NCBI RefSeq assembly: GCF_907164915.1 | Contig: NC_061862.1 | Location: forward strand, 128,349,641-128,413,640 | Reading direction: 5' to 3' | Length of the DNA: 64,000 nucleotides | Origin: Impatiens glandulifera | Lineage: Eukaryota; Streptophyta; Magnoliopsida; Ericales; Balsaminaceae | Shown here: in pieces, positions 21,006 through 32,658 of the stretch | How the letters are laid out: each line of letters begins with the position of its first letter | Numbering within the stretch: position 1 is the first letter of the stretch | Position numbers and translations under genes: made by a program | The notes under the pieces: model-generated | Databases searched by the model: none | Told to the model about the DNA's origin: nothing | Seen by the model: the letters and a program-made list of their open reading frames with translations, nothing else

Positions 21006-22699
21006 AATCCCCTTGCATCCAACTTCAGATTGAACAAAAATCATCCACCAGAACTGATAATTGGAAATCCTTTTTCTCCTCGAAGGACAAGAGGTCAACT
21101 GATAGATGAAATGGCCAACTCTGCATTTATTTCTCAAATTGAACAGAAGAAAATTGGTGAAGCTATAGTAGATCCAGATTGGATTAATGCTATGCAGGAG
21201 GAGTTAAACCAATTTGCTAGAAATAAAGTGTGATATCTTACTCCTAGACCAACTGACAAGTCAGTTATAGGAACAAGATGGGTCTTTAGAAACAAGTTTA
21301 GTCAAGATGGCTTTGTCATTAGAAACAAACTTAGTCAAGATGGCTTAGTCATTAGAAACAAAGCTCGTTTAGTTGCTCAAGGATACAGACAAGAGGAAGG
21401 TATTGATTTTGATGAGTCTTTTGCACTAGTTGCAAGACTAGAGGCAATCAGAATCTTCTTAGCATATGTATCATTTAAGAATTTTAAAGTCTTTCAAATG
21501 TATGTGAAAAGTGCATTCTTAAATGGAAAATTGAGTGAAGAAGTATATGTTGAGCAACCCCCTGATTTTGTAGATCATGTTTTGCCAAATCATGTTTATA
21601 GGCTTAACAAAGCATTGTATGGTTTGAAACAAGCTCATAGAGCTTGGTATGACACTTTAACCAACTTCTTGTTTGATCATGATTTTGTTGTTGGAACAGT
21701 GGATAAAACCCTTTTTAGATTTACTAAAGATTCTCACATACTACTTGTTTAGATATATGTTGATGACATTATTTTTGGCTCAACTAACCCCTGATTGTGT
21801 GAGAAATTTGCCAAGCTGATGCAGGACAGGTTTAAAATGAGCATGATGGGAGAACTTACATTCTTCCTTGGGCTTCAAATCCGTCAGCTAGGAAATTGAA
21901 CTCTTATCAACCAGGCAAAATATACCAAAGAACTGCTAAAGAAGTTTAGCTTGGAGAACTGTTCTACAGCAGCTACTCCAATGAGTTCTTCGATTAAATT
22001 GGATAAAGATGAAGGTGGCCAAAGTGTTGATGTAACAGCATATAGAGGACACATCGGTTCTTTGCTGTATGTAACTGCTAGCAGGCCGGACATTCAATTT
22101 GTTGTTAGTGTCTGTGGCAGATTTCAGGCTGATCCTAAACTCTCTCATTTTACTGCTGCTAAACGTATTCTTAAATACTTAAAGTAACTCAAAATGTGGG
22201 ACTGTGGTATCCGAAGGATTCCAGTTTCAATTTAATTAGTTTCTCAGATGAAGATTATGCAGGATGTAAAATTGATAGAAAAAGCACAAGTGGAACTTGT
22301 CAGTTCCTTGGAGATCGTCTAATCACATGGTTCAGCAAGAGGCAGACGTCGGTCGCCACGTCTACAGCTGAAGTAGAGTATCTTGCAGCTGGAAGTTGTT
22401 GCTCTCAAGTTATGTGGATTCAACAACAGATCAGAGACTATGGGATTGAGGCTGATGAATCTCCAATTTTCTACGACAACATAAGTGTTATCGCAATCTC
22501 CTACAACCCAGTTCTGCATTCTCAGACAAAGCATATTGAAATCAGGCATCATTTCATCCGAGAACACGTCAATTAGAAGCAGATTCGTCTTGAACATGTT
22601 CCTACAGATCAACAAACTGCAGACATTTTCACGAAACCTTTACCAGAAGCTAAGTTTTCTCACTTTAGAAACATGTTAGGTCTTGTTGATCTTGATTGA
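21006..22699 (+). pseudogene. Element A pol, 3' part: reverse transcriptase and RNase H
   Basis: This resumes the frame cut at 7277. Reverse transcriptase: 'WVFRNK', '[21 protein letters not shown]', '[14 protein letters not shown]' and 'YVDDIIFG'. The first catalytic Asp motif reads '[11 protein letters not shown]' (Asp to Tyr near 21500). RNase H: 'SRPDI', '[14 protein letters not shown]' and 'RHHFIREHV', ending at the TGA 22697. Stops occur at 21231, 21750, about 21789, about 21897, 22185 and 22574, with a frameshift near 22190. A 33-bp segment is duplicated at about 21291-21356. It is plainly dead. Confidence 0.9.
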
Positions 22700-23481
22700 T
22701 GTGATTACGTGCATAAATTAAGGGGAACATATTGTTCAAAACGCAACTGAACAGACGTGAAAGACAGAGGTCTTAATTTGTCCTAGGGATTTAGAGTTTT
22801 GAGAAACACACCTACTTAGACACTCGTCTACTTTAGCAGTTTCATCTTCATCTGAAATTATCGTCTTGGTTATTTTAACCTGCATGGTTATACGGATACG
22901 TCTAATAGACAGATACGTTTAATATACGATTAGACGTTTTTACATCATGAGCAAGAGGATGCTCACGTCTAACCAGACACGCGTGTCTCACGTGATGTTA
23001 TTGCATAATTAGACGGACACGTCTAATAGACTAATTTTCAAAAGGGAGATGAAAATGTGAAAAGGAGAATAAACGTCTAACTACTAATGTAATTAGACTC
23101 TTCATCTTCTGGCTATTTGGACAGCTGTCCTTTAATTATCTCTGCTCTAGTTCATTTTCCCGCCGAAAACTAAATCAGTCATTCCTCAAAAGAATTAAAG
23201 ACACGTGTCTCTCAATAGGCAAAGAATGACTTATATTTCGGACAACTTTTTCTTGTACATTTAGTATTAAACGTTCGGTTTCATGCTAACATTAAATGCT
23301 GTGTTTATTGGGAACTGACTTTTGAAGTTCTTGAGGGTAGGAATAATCATTAGTTTTCTCCTATATGATTAAAAACCCTGATATTTATAGGATTATTCAC
23401 TCTAAAAGATTGAAGACCTTTGAAATCAATCTCTCTCTCTTTAGAACTCGAATCATTCTAACCCTTGTTCATCAAATCGTA
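22700..23481 (+). promoter_or_regulatory. Palindrome-bearing leader upstream of element A accessory ORF
   Basis: Non-coding. 22890-23095 contains ACGTCTAA/TTAGACGT palindromes, for example ATTAGACGGACACGTCTAAT (23010-23029). These match the LTR array motif and are homologous to the leaders of elements C and D. A TATA box at 23382 precedes the ATG at 23482. Confidence 0.7.
23382..23389 (+). promoter_or_regulatory. TATA box, element A accessory ORF
   Basis: TATTTATA lies 100 bp upstream of the ATG at 23482, in the same relative position as the TATA boxes of the B, C and D accessory ORFs. Confidence 0.5.
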
Positions 23482-24239
23482 ATGTCATCCTTCCGTCCAA
23501 AATCGATTCAAGTGGATTTTTGATCCGTATCCACTTTCCAATCTCCGGGAATGCATAGGATGTTTGAATCTCTTAAAGCCTCTAGGCTTAGGAAGTTCCT
23601 TTCTCGTCATGCACTATATCATGAACAACTAGTCAACGAATTCTTCGAAACCGCTACCTTCTATCAAGACAAAGTTATTGTTGGGGCCGTGATGGGCTGA
23701 TGATTTGTATCACCAAAGAGTCCTTCGGTATGTTTTTCCAACTCCCAAAAGTAAGCATCGATGAATTCTCAACCACTCCTCCTGATATAATGTATACGAT
23801 CATGAAAGTCTTTTCCGATTCCCCTAAAGTAGACATTCATGGAAAGAAAAACCTCCTGAAGGTTGTATATGCTCTTTTAAGCGACATCGTATCGAAATCC
23901 CTTCTTTCTAAGGAGTCTTCCTACAACTATTGTACGAAGGTGTTTCAGATAATGGTGACTATCACCAGGGGTGTTCCTGTGAACTGGACAAGCTTTCTCT
24001 TCGGAAATCTTGTCAGAATGGTTGTTGCTCGGAAAAAGATTTTCGTCTTTGATGGTCCTCTTATCTCCCTTCTTTGTTTCCTTCTGAATGAACCCGATAA
24101 GAGTTTTTCCCTTCCTTCTAAAATTTTGGATTTCCAGAAGGTCGTCGATTATGTTCAAAGGGTGGAGACGCTGAAATCCAAGAAAAGGAAAAGAGAAGAC
24201 TCCAACTCCCCTCTAACCGCAGTCTTAGAGATCTCTTAG
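23482..24239 (+). pseudogene. Element A accessory ORF
   Basis: The ATG at 23482 opens 'SFRPKSIQVDF', then a TGA. The frame continues through 'FESLKASRLRKFLSRHALYHEQLVNEFFETATF' spread over about 23560-23650, and shifts near 23695 into the frame 23700-24239. That part has 'FGMFFQLPKVS', 'VNWTSFLFGNLVRMV' and a basic end 'KSKKRKRED' that could act as a nuclear signal. It is the short form of the family, about 250 codons, without the long coiled-coil or RGG tail. One nonsense codon and one frameshift. Confidence 0.75.
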
Positions 24240-24530
24240 GTTGAAGTCTATCCTCTCCAGAAGTAAAGTCTAGAAAAAGAAGAAGAAGAATAGAGTTTAA
24301 ATGTCTTTTTGGAAGCTCTTTTGAATACTCTTATGATGTTTTTGAGTAAACTTATTTTGGTTATGTTGAACAATATTTTGTGTGTTTCTTCTGAAAACAC
24401 TCATATGTGATTGACTTGGATATTTTTTATTGATTTACTTGCATGCAAAGGGGTTTGTTTATTTATATGATGAATGCATGTTTTGGTATATGTATGCAGG
24501 TTTGCAATTTCTTCATAAAAAATAGGAAAT
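24240..24530 (+). other. Element A 3' untranslated tail and polypurine tract
   Basis: No gene. Ends with AAAAAATAGGAAAT directly before LTR A2. This matches the weak polypurine tracts of elements C and B, with an internal T. Confidence 0.6.
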
Positions 24531-26284
24531 TGTTGGGTCAAATTATTTTGACTAAGTGTTGAAATAATTTAACCACTGAGATTTTGATGATGAAATAACC
24601 TATGAGTTTTGATACAAGTGTATTCAAACAATATGTCATAAGACTTGGATCTAATGAGGGTCATTAGACCGATTTTGGCATTCAATGCATAAAATTAGAC
24701 GTACAGTCTAACTCATCGGAGTTAGACGTGTAGTCTAATAGACATATAATTAGACGAATGGTCTAAAAGATGCACAGAATTAGACGTACAGTCTAACTCA
24801 CCGAAGTTAGACGTGTAGTATAATATATTTATAATTAGACGAGTAGTCTAATTTATGCGGAATTAGACGTGTAGTCTAACTTAGTGGAGTTAGACGCGCA
24901 GTCTAATAGAAAGTGTAAGTTAGACGTGCGTCTAACTCCTTCAGACAAGTCTGAGGTAGAACCAGAATTAGACGTGCAGTCTAAGTCAGTGGAGTTAGAC
25001 GTGCAGTCTAATGGTTATTGGATAATTAGACGTGTAGTCTAATTAGTGAAAGTTAGACGTGCGTCTAACTCTTTCAGACAAGTCTGAGGTAGAACCGGAA
25101 TTAGACGTGCAGTCTAACTCAGTGGAGTTAGACGTGCAGTCTAATGGTTATTGGATAATTAGACATGTAGTCTAATTAGTGAAAGTTAGATGTGTGTCTT
25201 ACTCCTTCAGACAAGTCTGAGGTAGAACCAGAATTAGACGTGCAGTCTAACTCAGTGGAGTTAGATGTGTAGTCTAATGGTTATTGTAATTAGACGTAAG
25301 TCTAATTCTATTAGACCAAGAGGTCTTATAGACGTTATTATGTGAAGGAGATGTTTTATTTCATTAGACTGATTTTCACAATCCGTCTAACTGAAATACG
25401 TCTAATGCTCAGTTTAAGCAGTACGCTTGAATCTAGCATTTCACCTACCCACGTGCTATAGCTGTTCCCTACTCCTGCTACACTTTCTAGTGAAGATTAG
25501 TACAACAGCTATATGCATCCAATCAAGGAATGCCACACAAGAGAATTTTCCTCACATTACTTGTTTTGCAGGTACATCCCTGATGGAATATTCGGCGCAC
25601 TACTAGTGATGTACGACCACGATCCTTGTGCTCAGAACCTGCTGTGTACAATGGAGGCTTTCCAATGGAAGAGTGTCACGTATCATTTTAAAGATTCGAC
25701 CGTTAGCTCCTGATCAGTATTTAACAAATCTCAAGGACAACGGACAATTAGTCTCACGAACTTTGCTTAACGAACAAGCAATCTGATTTTGCAGAGAGAG
25801 AAACTACTCAATCATCTTGCTTACTGAACTCATACTGTGAAGCTGCTTGCTGATTGTACTATGTATGAATCAAGAGAGATCTAGAATCAAAACACCTTTA
25901 GCTGAATGATATTCTTCATCTTGTAATTGAACAGAAAGTGTTATGTTCAATAGTGACCTAAGTGTATGTGTAAACTATATTTGATTTGAATCATATTATA
26001 GTGAATCCTTTCGGTGGTTGGAAGAAGGGGTGACGTATGAGAGTTTCTCCGAACATCCACAAACAAACTACCGTGTTCTTCATTTCTGTCATTTTTTTCA
26101 TATTTCATCTTGTGCTTTAAACCCAAGTAAATAATTCCGCCTTGAATCCGTTTCAAGTGTTTACACAAGTTTGCGTAGAATAGAAAGCAAATTAAATCCC
26201 TAACAGGATTTCTTTCAAACCGTTTTTCATAAGCCTTCATCCTTAGCCAGACCCCTGTCTCTATTGATAAAGTTGATCCTAACA
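24531..26284 (+). repeat. Element A second LTR (shared middle LTR)
   Basis: 1,754 bp, TGTTGGG...CTAACA. The palindromic array is at about 24693-25335, with three copies of the ~132-bp higher-order repeat (from about 24919, 25051 and 25184) against two in the 5' LTR. The shared TGACGTA block is at about 26020-26060 and the hairpin at 26141-26157. It is followed by a primer site and gag, so it also acts as a 5' LTR for the second, partial unit. Confidence 0.9.
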
Positions 26285-26286
26285 AT

Positions 26287-26298
26287 TGGTATCAGAGC
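26287..26298 (+). other. Primer binding site after the second LTR of element A
   Basis: TGGTATCAGAGC lies two bases after LTR A2. Its presence shows that this LTR begins another internal region rather than bordering host DNA. Confidence 0.95.
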
Positions 26299-26333
26299 CT
26301 TGTTTCTATTTTCAAGCATCAATAACCCGATGC

Positions 26334-27066
26334 ATGTCTATCATCAATGAAATTCCTCTTCTGTCAAGAGAAAACTACGAATGTTGGATTATAAGAATGC
26401 AAGCTCACTTGTCCGCTATTGAATATGATATGTGGAGCGTTATCACTGATGGCCCCATAAAGATTTCAAAGCCAAGAAGTGAGTAGACTACTGAAGATAA
26501 GATGACCATCAACTTGGATAATGTTGCAAAGAATATTCTATACAAGTCGCTCAACATGAATATGTTCTGTGAAATCAAGTCCTTTTCCATTGCTAAAGAG
26601 ATTTGGGATAAGCTTAATCAGATCTACGGTGCAAACTCTCAAGCAAAGAAGAACCAGAAAGCGTTCATATACAGCAAAAATAAATCCAGTTGGACTGACA
26701 GTGATTCAGAGGAGCCTCCTACCGAAAAAAAGAATGAAGCTGTCACATGTCTGATGGCAGATGATCAATCAAAGGTAAATAATGTCTCTGCACCAGAATT
26801 CACAAATGATGAGTTAACTAATGCACTCAATGAAATGACTATTGAGTACAAGAAGTTAGCTGACTATTTTTATAAATTAAAGTTAAATATGAATCAATTG
26901 TTCTTACTTCAAACCAAGAACCTAAACCAAACGTTTTTTATGAAAACATAAGAGAGATCTCATCTGAGAATGAGATACTCAAGGAACAGATTCAAACTCT
27001 TTTATCTGAAAACAAGAGATTAAACTATGTAGTCAGTGCATGGACAAGATCCGGAGATGCTGTTAA
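26334..27066 (+). pseudogene. Truncated second gag of the element A tandem unit
   Basis: The ATG at 26334 corresponds to 4558. The frame runs to 26951 with one TAG (26484), then a frameshift. The coiled-coil segment ('EILKEQIQTLLSENKRL') is readable to about 27030. Sequence stops matching gag at 27066 in mid-domain and host tandem repeat begins. It shares the internal deletion removing the zinc knuckle with the first A gag. Confidence 0.85.
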
Positions 27067-27254
27067 ATATCATATATAATTTCTATATAAGAGATTCGTA
27101 TATTTATTCATATATAAACCATTCTTCACACAATCTCTATATAATAAAATATAATGTTGAATATCATATATAATTTCTATATAAGATATTCGTATATTTA
27201 TTCATATATAAATCATTCTTCACACAATCTCTATATAATAAAATATAATGTTGA
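27067..27254. repeat. Two-copy 94-bp tandem repeat flanking element A
   Basis: Units at 27067-27160 and 27161-27254 differ at only a few positions. The middle of the unit (TTCACACAATC) is also the sequence immediately left of element A at 2811-2821. A therefore inserted into a third copy of this array. Confidence 0.85.
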
Positions 27255-27855
27255 ATCAATTAAAATATTCATTTCAACATATTATTTCAATAAAATAAAT
27301 TAGAATATTTAATCAAATAAATATTCATCATCATGTCACATGATTTTTATAAAAGAAGTCATAATGTTTCAAACAACTTTGGCCGAAGCCGCTTGACCAT
27401 TTATTTTATGTTACACGTCTGCATCTGATGATGTCGACACATATGCCACATCAATTCTGAAATCAATTAAGATTTTTCCTTATAAAACCAAATCAAACAA
27501 GATCTTATTATTAAGATTTAGAACTAAATAAGCCCCTCTCTATTAATACCTCATAATTATGAGTCTTCTTTTTGTCTCTTCAAATTCACTCTACACAACT
27601 CTTCCAACTTCTTGGTCTTCTAATTTATTGCTATTATGACCTTCTATTTCCTTTAATTAGAAGAATTTATTATTAATAATAATTTTAGTAACCAGCAAAC
27701 TTTTAATTTAAAAGAAAACACATTATTGTTTTTAATTTATTTTCAAGATAATGTTTGTATTTTAAATATATTTTTTTTCTTGAAAAAATTTACATGTCAA
27801 CATATATTTGCTTATAAAATTAAGCTTTTGACAACACAAGAAAATTGCTAATAAT

Positions 27856-27897
<42 letters not shown>

Positions 27898-29062
27898 AAG
27901 ACTTATCTTTATTAGTCAATTCTTCTATTTTTTGAGATGAATAATTTCAACTTATTGAAATGAGTCATCATCTCTTTTGCAATATCGCAACTCCTATTTC
28001 TAAAACATCAAAGACAAAGATTTTCGACGGCAAAAGCATCTTTAATCTTACCATGCATATATATTCATATATTGTATATGTTCATATCATGTGTCTAGGT
28101 ATTGAAACTATTTTTAATACTTATCATGTATATTATTCATGCTAATTAGGATATTGAAATAAATGAATTTAATGGATTTACAAGGACCTCATCTTATCTT
28201 ATAGATGTTGTAAGATAACTTGCAATTTAAATCTTTGTATCAAATTCAAATCTTTTACAAGGATATCGTGAAGTAGAACATATCCAATCCATAATATGTA
28301 GATAGTAAATAAAAAATGTCAAATTTTACTAGCCACTGAATTGTTTTAGTTCAATTATAATGAGAAAATATTGTCTAATTTTTAATTTTTATAATGAAGT
28401 AACAGAAACTTGGTTGAATGCGTTGTTTATCATATTTTAAATGAATGTCACTTTAATTAATCTTTTGCTTAATTTGAAGAAAAGTTTTGGAATGAAGGTT
28501 TTAATGAACCTCGTGCTTAATATGAGAAGTGGGGATATAAACAACCACGATTTTATAAGTTGTTTCTCTTAAATTATTAAGTTTAATTCTATTTATTTAT
28601 ATGTATTTTATGTATTTCTCTAATTATTTCTCAATTAATTTTAAAATTAAATAATAAGGTTTGAAACAAAGAGTAAATAAAAAATTGATAAATTTTACTA
28701 GCTACTAAAATGTTTTTGTTAAGTAAATTTATTGTTGAAAACTAGCATTATCTCACATTCATACTTTTCATTTTAATTTAAAGTGTTTTAAATAAAAATC
28801 GAACTCGTAATATTTAATCTCTTATGAACTATATTGGTCATTTAAGCTATCTTACTACTTTGTTTTTATTAAGTTATATTTTTCCAATATTATCTAATTT
28901 GGATTGACATGATACGTAATTTAAAGAATATTTTTAACGGCTCTGATAAATTTGATACTTAATTTAAGATGTCAGGAGTTATGCAAAACCGTGACTTTAT
29001 TTAATTTATCTGTAATTTATGTATTTGTATGAAAATTTCTCAAATAAAAAGAAAAGAATAAG
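27255..29062. other. AT-rich spacer, no gene recognised
   Basis: I see no supported gene. 28300-29130 holds three loosely similar blocks (around 28321, 28690 and 29085, sharing a 'TTTTACTAGC' phrase) that may be an old degenerate tandem repeat. The left end of the CACTA element expected beyond 29063 was not found here. Confidence 0.5.
27858..27894. repeat. (TA)n microsatellite
   Basis: A run of about 18 TA dinucleotides in AT-rich spacer. Confidence 0.95.
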
Positions 29063-30614
29063 TTAAAATGTTTGAAAAAAAATAATTTTATTAGCCGTTG
29101 AAATGTTTATGTTAATTTTATTAGCCCTATCTCGATCGCAATAATCCAAGTTGTATATTATTCTATTGGATAGCTCTTCCATTAAAGATGAAAAAATTGA
29201 GAGGCTCGATATTGAACTTTGTGTGTTTTCAGGAGCTTCATCCAAATACCTGACACATAGACTAATAATTTCATTCACAAGATAACTCTCGTTTATTGTG
29301 TCTTCCGGGTGATTTTTATTCCACAAATACCTTTTCATTGTATACATATATTGTTTTATCGGATATATTCATTGAAACTGGACAAGACCCCTAACTATAT
29401 CCTAAAGTGACAAGTGTACTGGGTGATGCATCATGATGTCGAACAACGATGGTGGGAAAATCATTTCCAATTTGTATAGTGTCGTTACAATATCCAAGAA
29501 CAATTGTTCTAGGTCCGATGCACTAAACACTTTGGAACACAACAAATGAAAGAACAGTTACAAATTTACTGTAGCATCATACATAGCATCTAGAAGAAAT
29601 CCACGGGTTGTTAAAGTAATAAGGTATTCTAATAAAATGTGGCAATCATTACCCTTAAATTTTGTAATCTTCTTCTTTTCCAAATTTACACAACCTCCAA
29701 TGTTTGAGAAAAACTATCAGACAACTTAAGATCCTTCAGAAATTTACAAAAACGTTGCTTATTCTTAGAGGACAAAGTGAAAGTCTCTTCAGAATAATAA
29801 ACCAAAACTCCTCCGATATTTATAGGATGTAACTAATGTTTTATGTTCAAGAGTTATAAATCTTTTAGGAATGTAGGACCATCCTTAGTGTTCCTTTTCA
29901 CATTCATCATTGTTCTCAACACGTCATCACAAATATTTTTCTTAATATGCATCATATCCAAATTATGTCTCAATAATAGTGAACTACAATAAGGCAAATA
30001 GAAGAAATTGTTAAGTTTGTTCCAATTGTCTCCCCAGTTTCGTGACATATCTTGGTTATCTTCCTCTTATTCTTTGTTAGAATTGTGCCTTCTAAGTCTC
30101 GTCCTTACTCATAAATTTTTTCCCCGTTAACATTTTCGAGGGCTCTCTATAATTTTTTCGACCATCAAACGATAATTTATCCCTCCAGTATTTTTTGGTT
30201 TGGTGGAAGGAAGAATTTGTGACCCATGTAACATTGTTTTTGTCCATTACTCAATTGAAGAGATATAGTGTCACGGTTTAAACAAAGATAAAGCGAATTT
30301 CTCTTTTGTACTCCACTTGGACAAGTTTGTGTATGGTGGAAGTCGTTAATGGTCCATAACAATGTTGTACGCATGTTAAAGGATTGCAAGGTGTGTGTAT
30401 GAAATATTCTCACACCACGATTCCACAGTTCAAACAACTCTTGGATCAATAGCTAGGGAAATATGTTAATTGCATCTCCTAGATTCTTTACGCTTGTAAT
30501 TAACAAAGATAAAATGAAATTGCTAGAATCCATACAAAGAGTGGGTGATACGCTATAAGAAATTAGAATAACTGGCCAAATACTGTATGACTTTTTCCCA
30601 TTTACAAAGGGTTG
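29063..30614 (-). pseudogene. CACTA (En/Spm) transposase, tnp2 C-terminal half
   Basis: Minus strand. From the element C junction at 30614 the frame reads 'SYSIWPVIL' (tnp2 'SYSMWPVVL'). It continues with 'MIQELFELWNRGVRIF' and 'NMRTTLLWTINDFH' (about 30449-30330), then 'YMGHKFFLPPN'. Further left are 'LRHNLDMMHIKKNICDDVL' (about 29960) and a DUF4218-like tail with 'MYTMKRYL.NKNHPEDTI' (about 29345). Several stops and frameshifts. The upstream half lies at 40814-42930 beyond element C. This is the transposase that would cut at CACTA ends. Confidence 0.9.
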
Positions 30615-32614
30615 TGTTGGGTCAAATTATTTTGACTAAGTGTTAAAATAATTTAACCACTGATATTTTGATGATGAAATAACTTATGAGTTTTGATACA
30701 GGTGTATTGAGACAATATGTTATAAGACTTGGATCTAATGAGGGTCATTAGACCGATCTTGGCTTTCATTGCATAAAATTAGACTTACAGTCTAACTCAT
30801 CGGAGTTAGACGTGTAGTCTAATAGATGTAAAGAATTAGATGGATGGTCTAATGAATACACGGAATTAGACGTACAGTCTAACTCATCGGAGTTAGACGT
30901 GTAGTCTAATAGATGTAAAGAATTAGACGGATGGTCTAATGAATACACGGAATTATACGTAAGTCTAATATAATTAGACGTACAGTCTAACTCATCAGAG
31001 TTAGACGTGTAGTCTAATAGATGTAAAGAATTAGACGCAAGTCTAATGAATACACGGAATTAGACGTAAGTCTAATATGTTTGTAATTAGACGGGTAGTC
31101 TAATTGATATTCGGAATTAGACGTACAGTCTAACTCATCGGACTTAGACGTGTAGTCTAATATATTTGCAATTAGACGTGTGGTCTAATTAATGAAAGTT
31201 AGACGTGCGTCTAACTCCTTCAGACAAGTCTGAGGTAGAACCGGAATTAGACGTGCAGTTTAACTCAGTGGAGTTAGACGTGTAGTCTAATGGTTATTGA
31301 ATAATTAGACGTGTTGTCTAATTAATGAAAGTTAGACGTGCGTCTAACTCCTTCAGACTAGTCTGAGGTAGAACCGGAATTAGACGTGCAGTCTAACTCA
31401 GTGGAGTTAGACGTGTAGTCTAATGGTTATTGAATAATTAGACGTGTGGTCTAATTAATGAAAGTTAGACATGCGTCTAATTCCTTCAGACAAGTCTGAG
31501 GTAGAACCGGAATTAGACTTGCATTTTAACTCAGTAGAGTTAGACGTGCAGTCTAATGGTTATTGAATAATTAGACGTGTGGTCTAATTAATGAAAGTTA
31601 GACGTGCGTCTAACTCCTTCAGACTAGTTTGAGGTTGAACCGGAATTAGACGTGCAGTCTAACTCAGTGGAGTTAGATGTGCAGTCTAATGGTTATTGAA
31701 TAATTAGATGCGAGTCTAATTATATTAGACAATGCGGTCTAATAGACGTTTTTCTATTAGAAGGAGATGACTTATTTTATTAGACTGATTTTCACAATCC
31801 GTCTAACTGAAATACGTTTAATGCACAGTTTAATTAGTACGATTGAATCTAGCATCTCACCTACCCACGTGCTATAGCTGTACCCTACTTCTGCTCCACT
31901 TTCTAGTGAAGATTAGTACAGCAGCTATACACATCCAATCAAGGAATGCCACGTAAGAGAATTTTCCTCAAATTACTTGTTTTGCAGGTACATCCCTGAT
32001 GGAATATTCGGCGCACTACCAGTTCTGTACAGCCACGATGGAGGCTTTCCAATGGAAGAGTGCCACGTATCATTCTTGAAGTTTCGACCGTTAGCTCCTG
32101 CTCAGTATTTAACCAATCCTAAAGACAACGGACGAAGCACCTGTTACTTGCAATCTTGCTTACTGAGACTACAGAGAATTCTATTCTTTGAATATTGTGA
32201 AGCTTCTTTCTGATTGTACTGTGTGTGAATCGAGAGAGAGAGCTAGAATAAAAACACCTTTAGCTGAGTGATATTCTTCATCTTGTAATTGAACAGAAAG
32301 TGTTATGTTCAATAGTGAGCTAAGTGTGTGTGTAAAGTGTATTTGATTCTAATCATATTATAGTGAATCTTTCAGGTGGTTGGAACATCCATAAACAAAC
32401 GGTTGTGTTCTTCTTTTCTGTCATCTTTTCATATTTCATCTTGTGCTTCAAACCCAAGTAAACAATTCCGCCTTGAATCCGTTTCAAGTGTTTACACAAG
32501 TTTGCGTAGAATAGAAATCGATTTAAATCCCTAACAGGATTTGTTTCAAACTGTTTTTCATAAGCCTTCATACTTAGCCAGACCCCGTCTCTATCGATAA
32601 AGCTGGTCCTAATA
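30615..32614 (+). repeat. Element C 5' LTR
   Basis: 2,000 bp, TGTTGGG...CTAATA (terminal CA mutated). It is clearly related to the A LTRs. The palindromic array spans about 30778-31755 with four ~132-bp higher-order repeats (from about 31198, 31330, 31462 and 31592). The TGACGTA block conserved in the other LTRs has been deleted (around 32380). The hairpin at 32472-32488 is intact. Confidence 0.9.
32472..32488 (+). promoter_or_regulatory. Conserved LTR hairpin (element C)
   Basis: The sequence is CTTGAATCCGTTTCAAG and ends 126 bp before the LTR end. It is retained even though the adjacent TGACGTA block is lost. Confidence 0.7.
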
Positions 32615-32616
32615 AT

Positions 32617-32628
32617 TGGTATCAGAGC
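32617..32628 (+). other. Primer binding site, initiator Met-tRNA (element C)
   Basis: TGGTATCAGAGC lies two bases after the 5' LTR. Confidence 0.95.
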
Positions 32629-32658
32629 CCTGTTTCTATTCTCAAACTTTCCTTAAAT

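Larger units (their letters stand above)
2822..27066 (+). mobile_element. Element A: Sirevirus-like Ty1/copia retrotransposon, LTR-internal-LTR-partial internal
   Basis: The 5' LTR is 2822-4508 and the second LTR is 24531-26284. Both start TGTTGGG and end AACA. A primer site follows each LTR. Internal order is gag, protease, integrase, [element B 7278-21005], reverse transcriptase, RNase H, leader, accessory ORF, LTR2, then a second primer site and truncated gag to 27066. This is a tandem arrangement sharing the middle LTR, as produced by ectopic LTR recombination, with the right end later deleted. Lineage assignment to Sirevirus rests on the long gag with a coiled-coil extension, the 'GP(K/N) stop xWVPK' gag end and the extra ORF downstream of pol. 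All frames are broken. Confidence 0.85.

Noticed and set aside
27960..28145. 61-codon ORF in AT-rich spacer
   Set aside because: Low-complexity AT-rich translation with no family features or promoter context.
30766..30948. Repetitive minus-strand ORFs in LTR arrays (also 39143-39346)
   Set aside because: Ser/Asn/Asp-rich peptides are direct translations of the palindromic arrays. They contain no independent codon pattern and move with array length.
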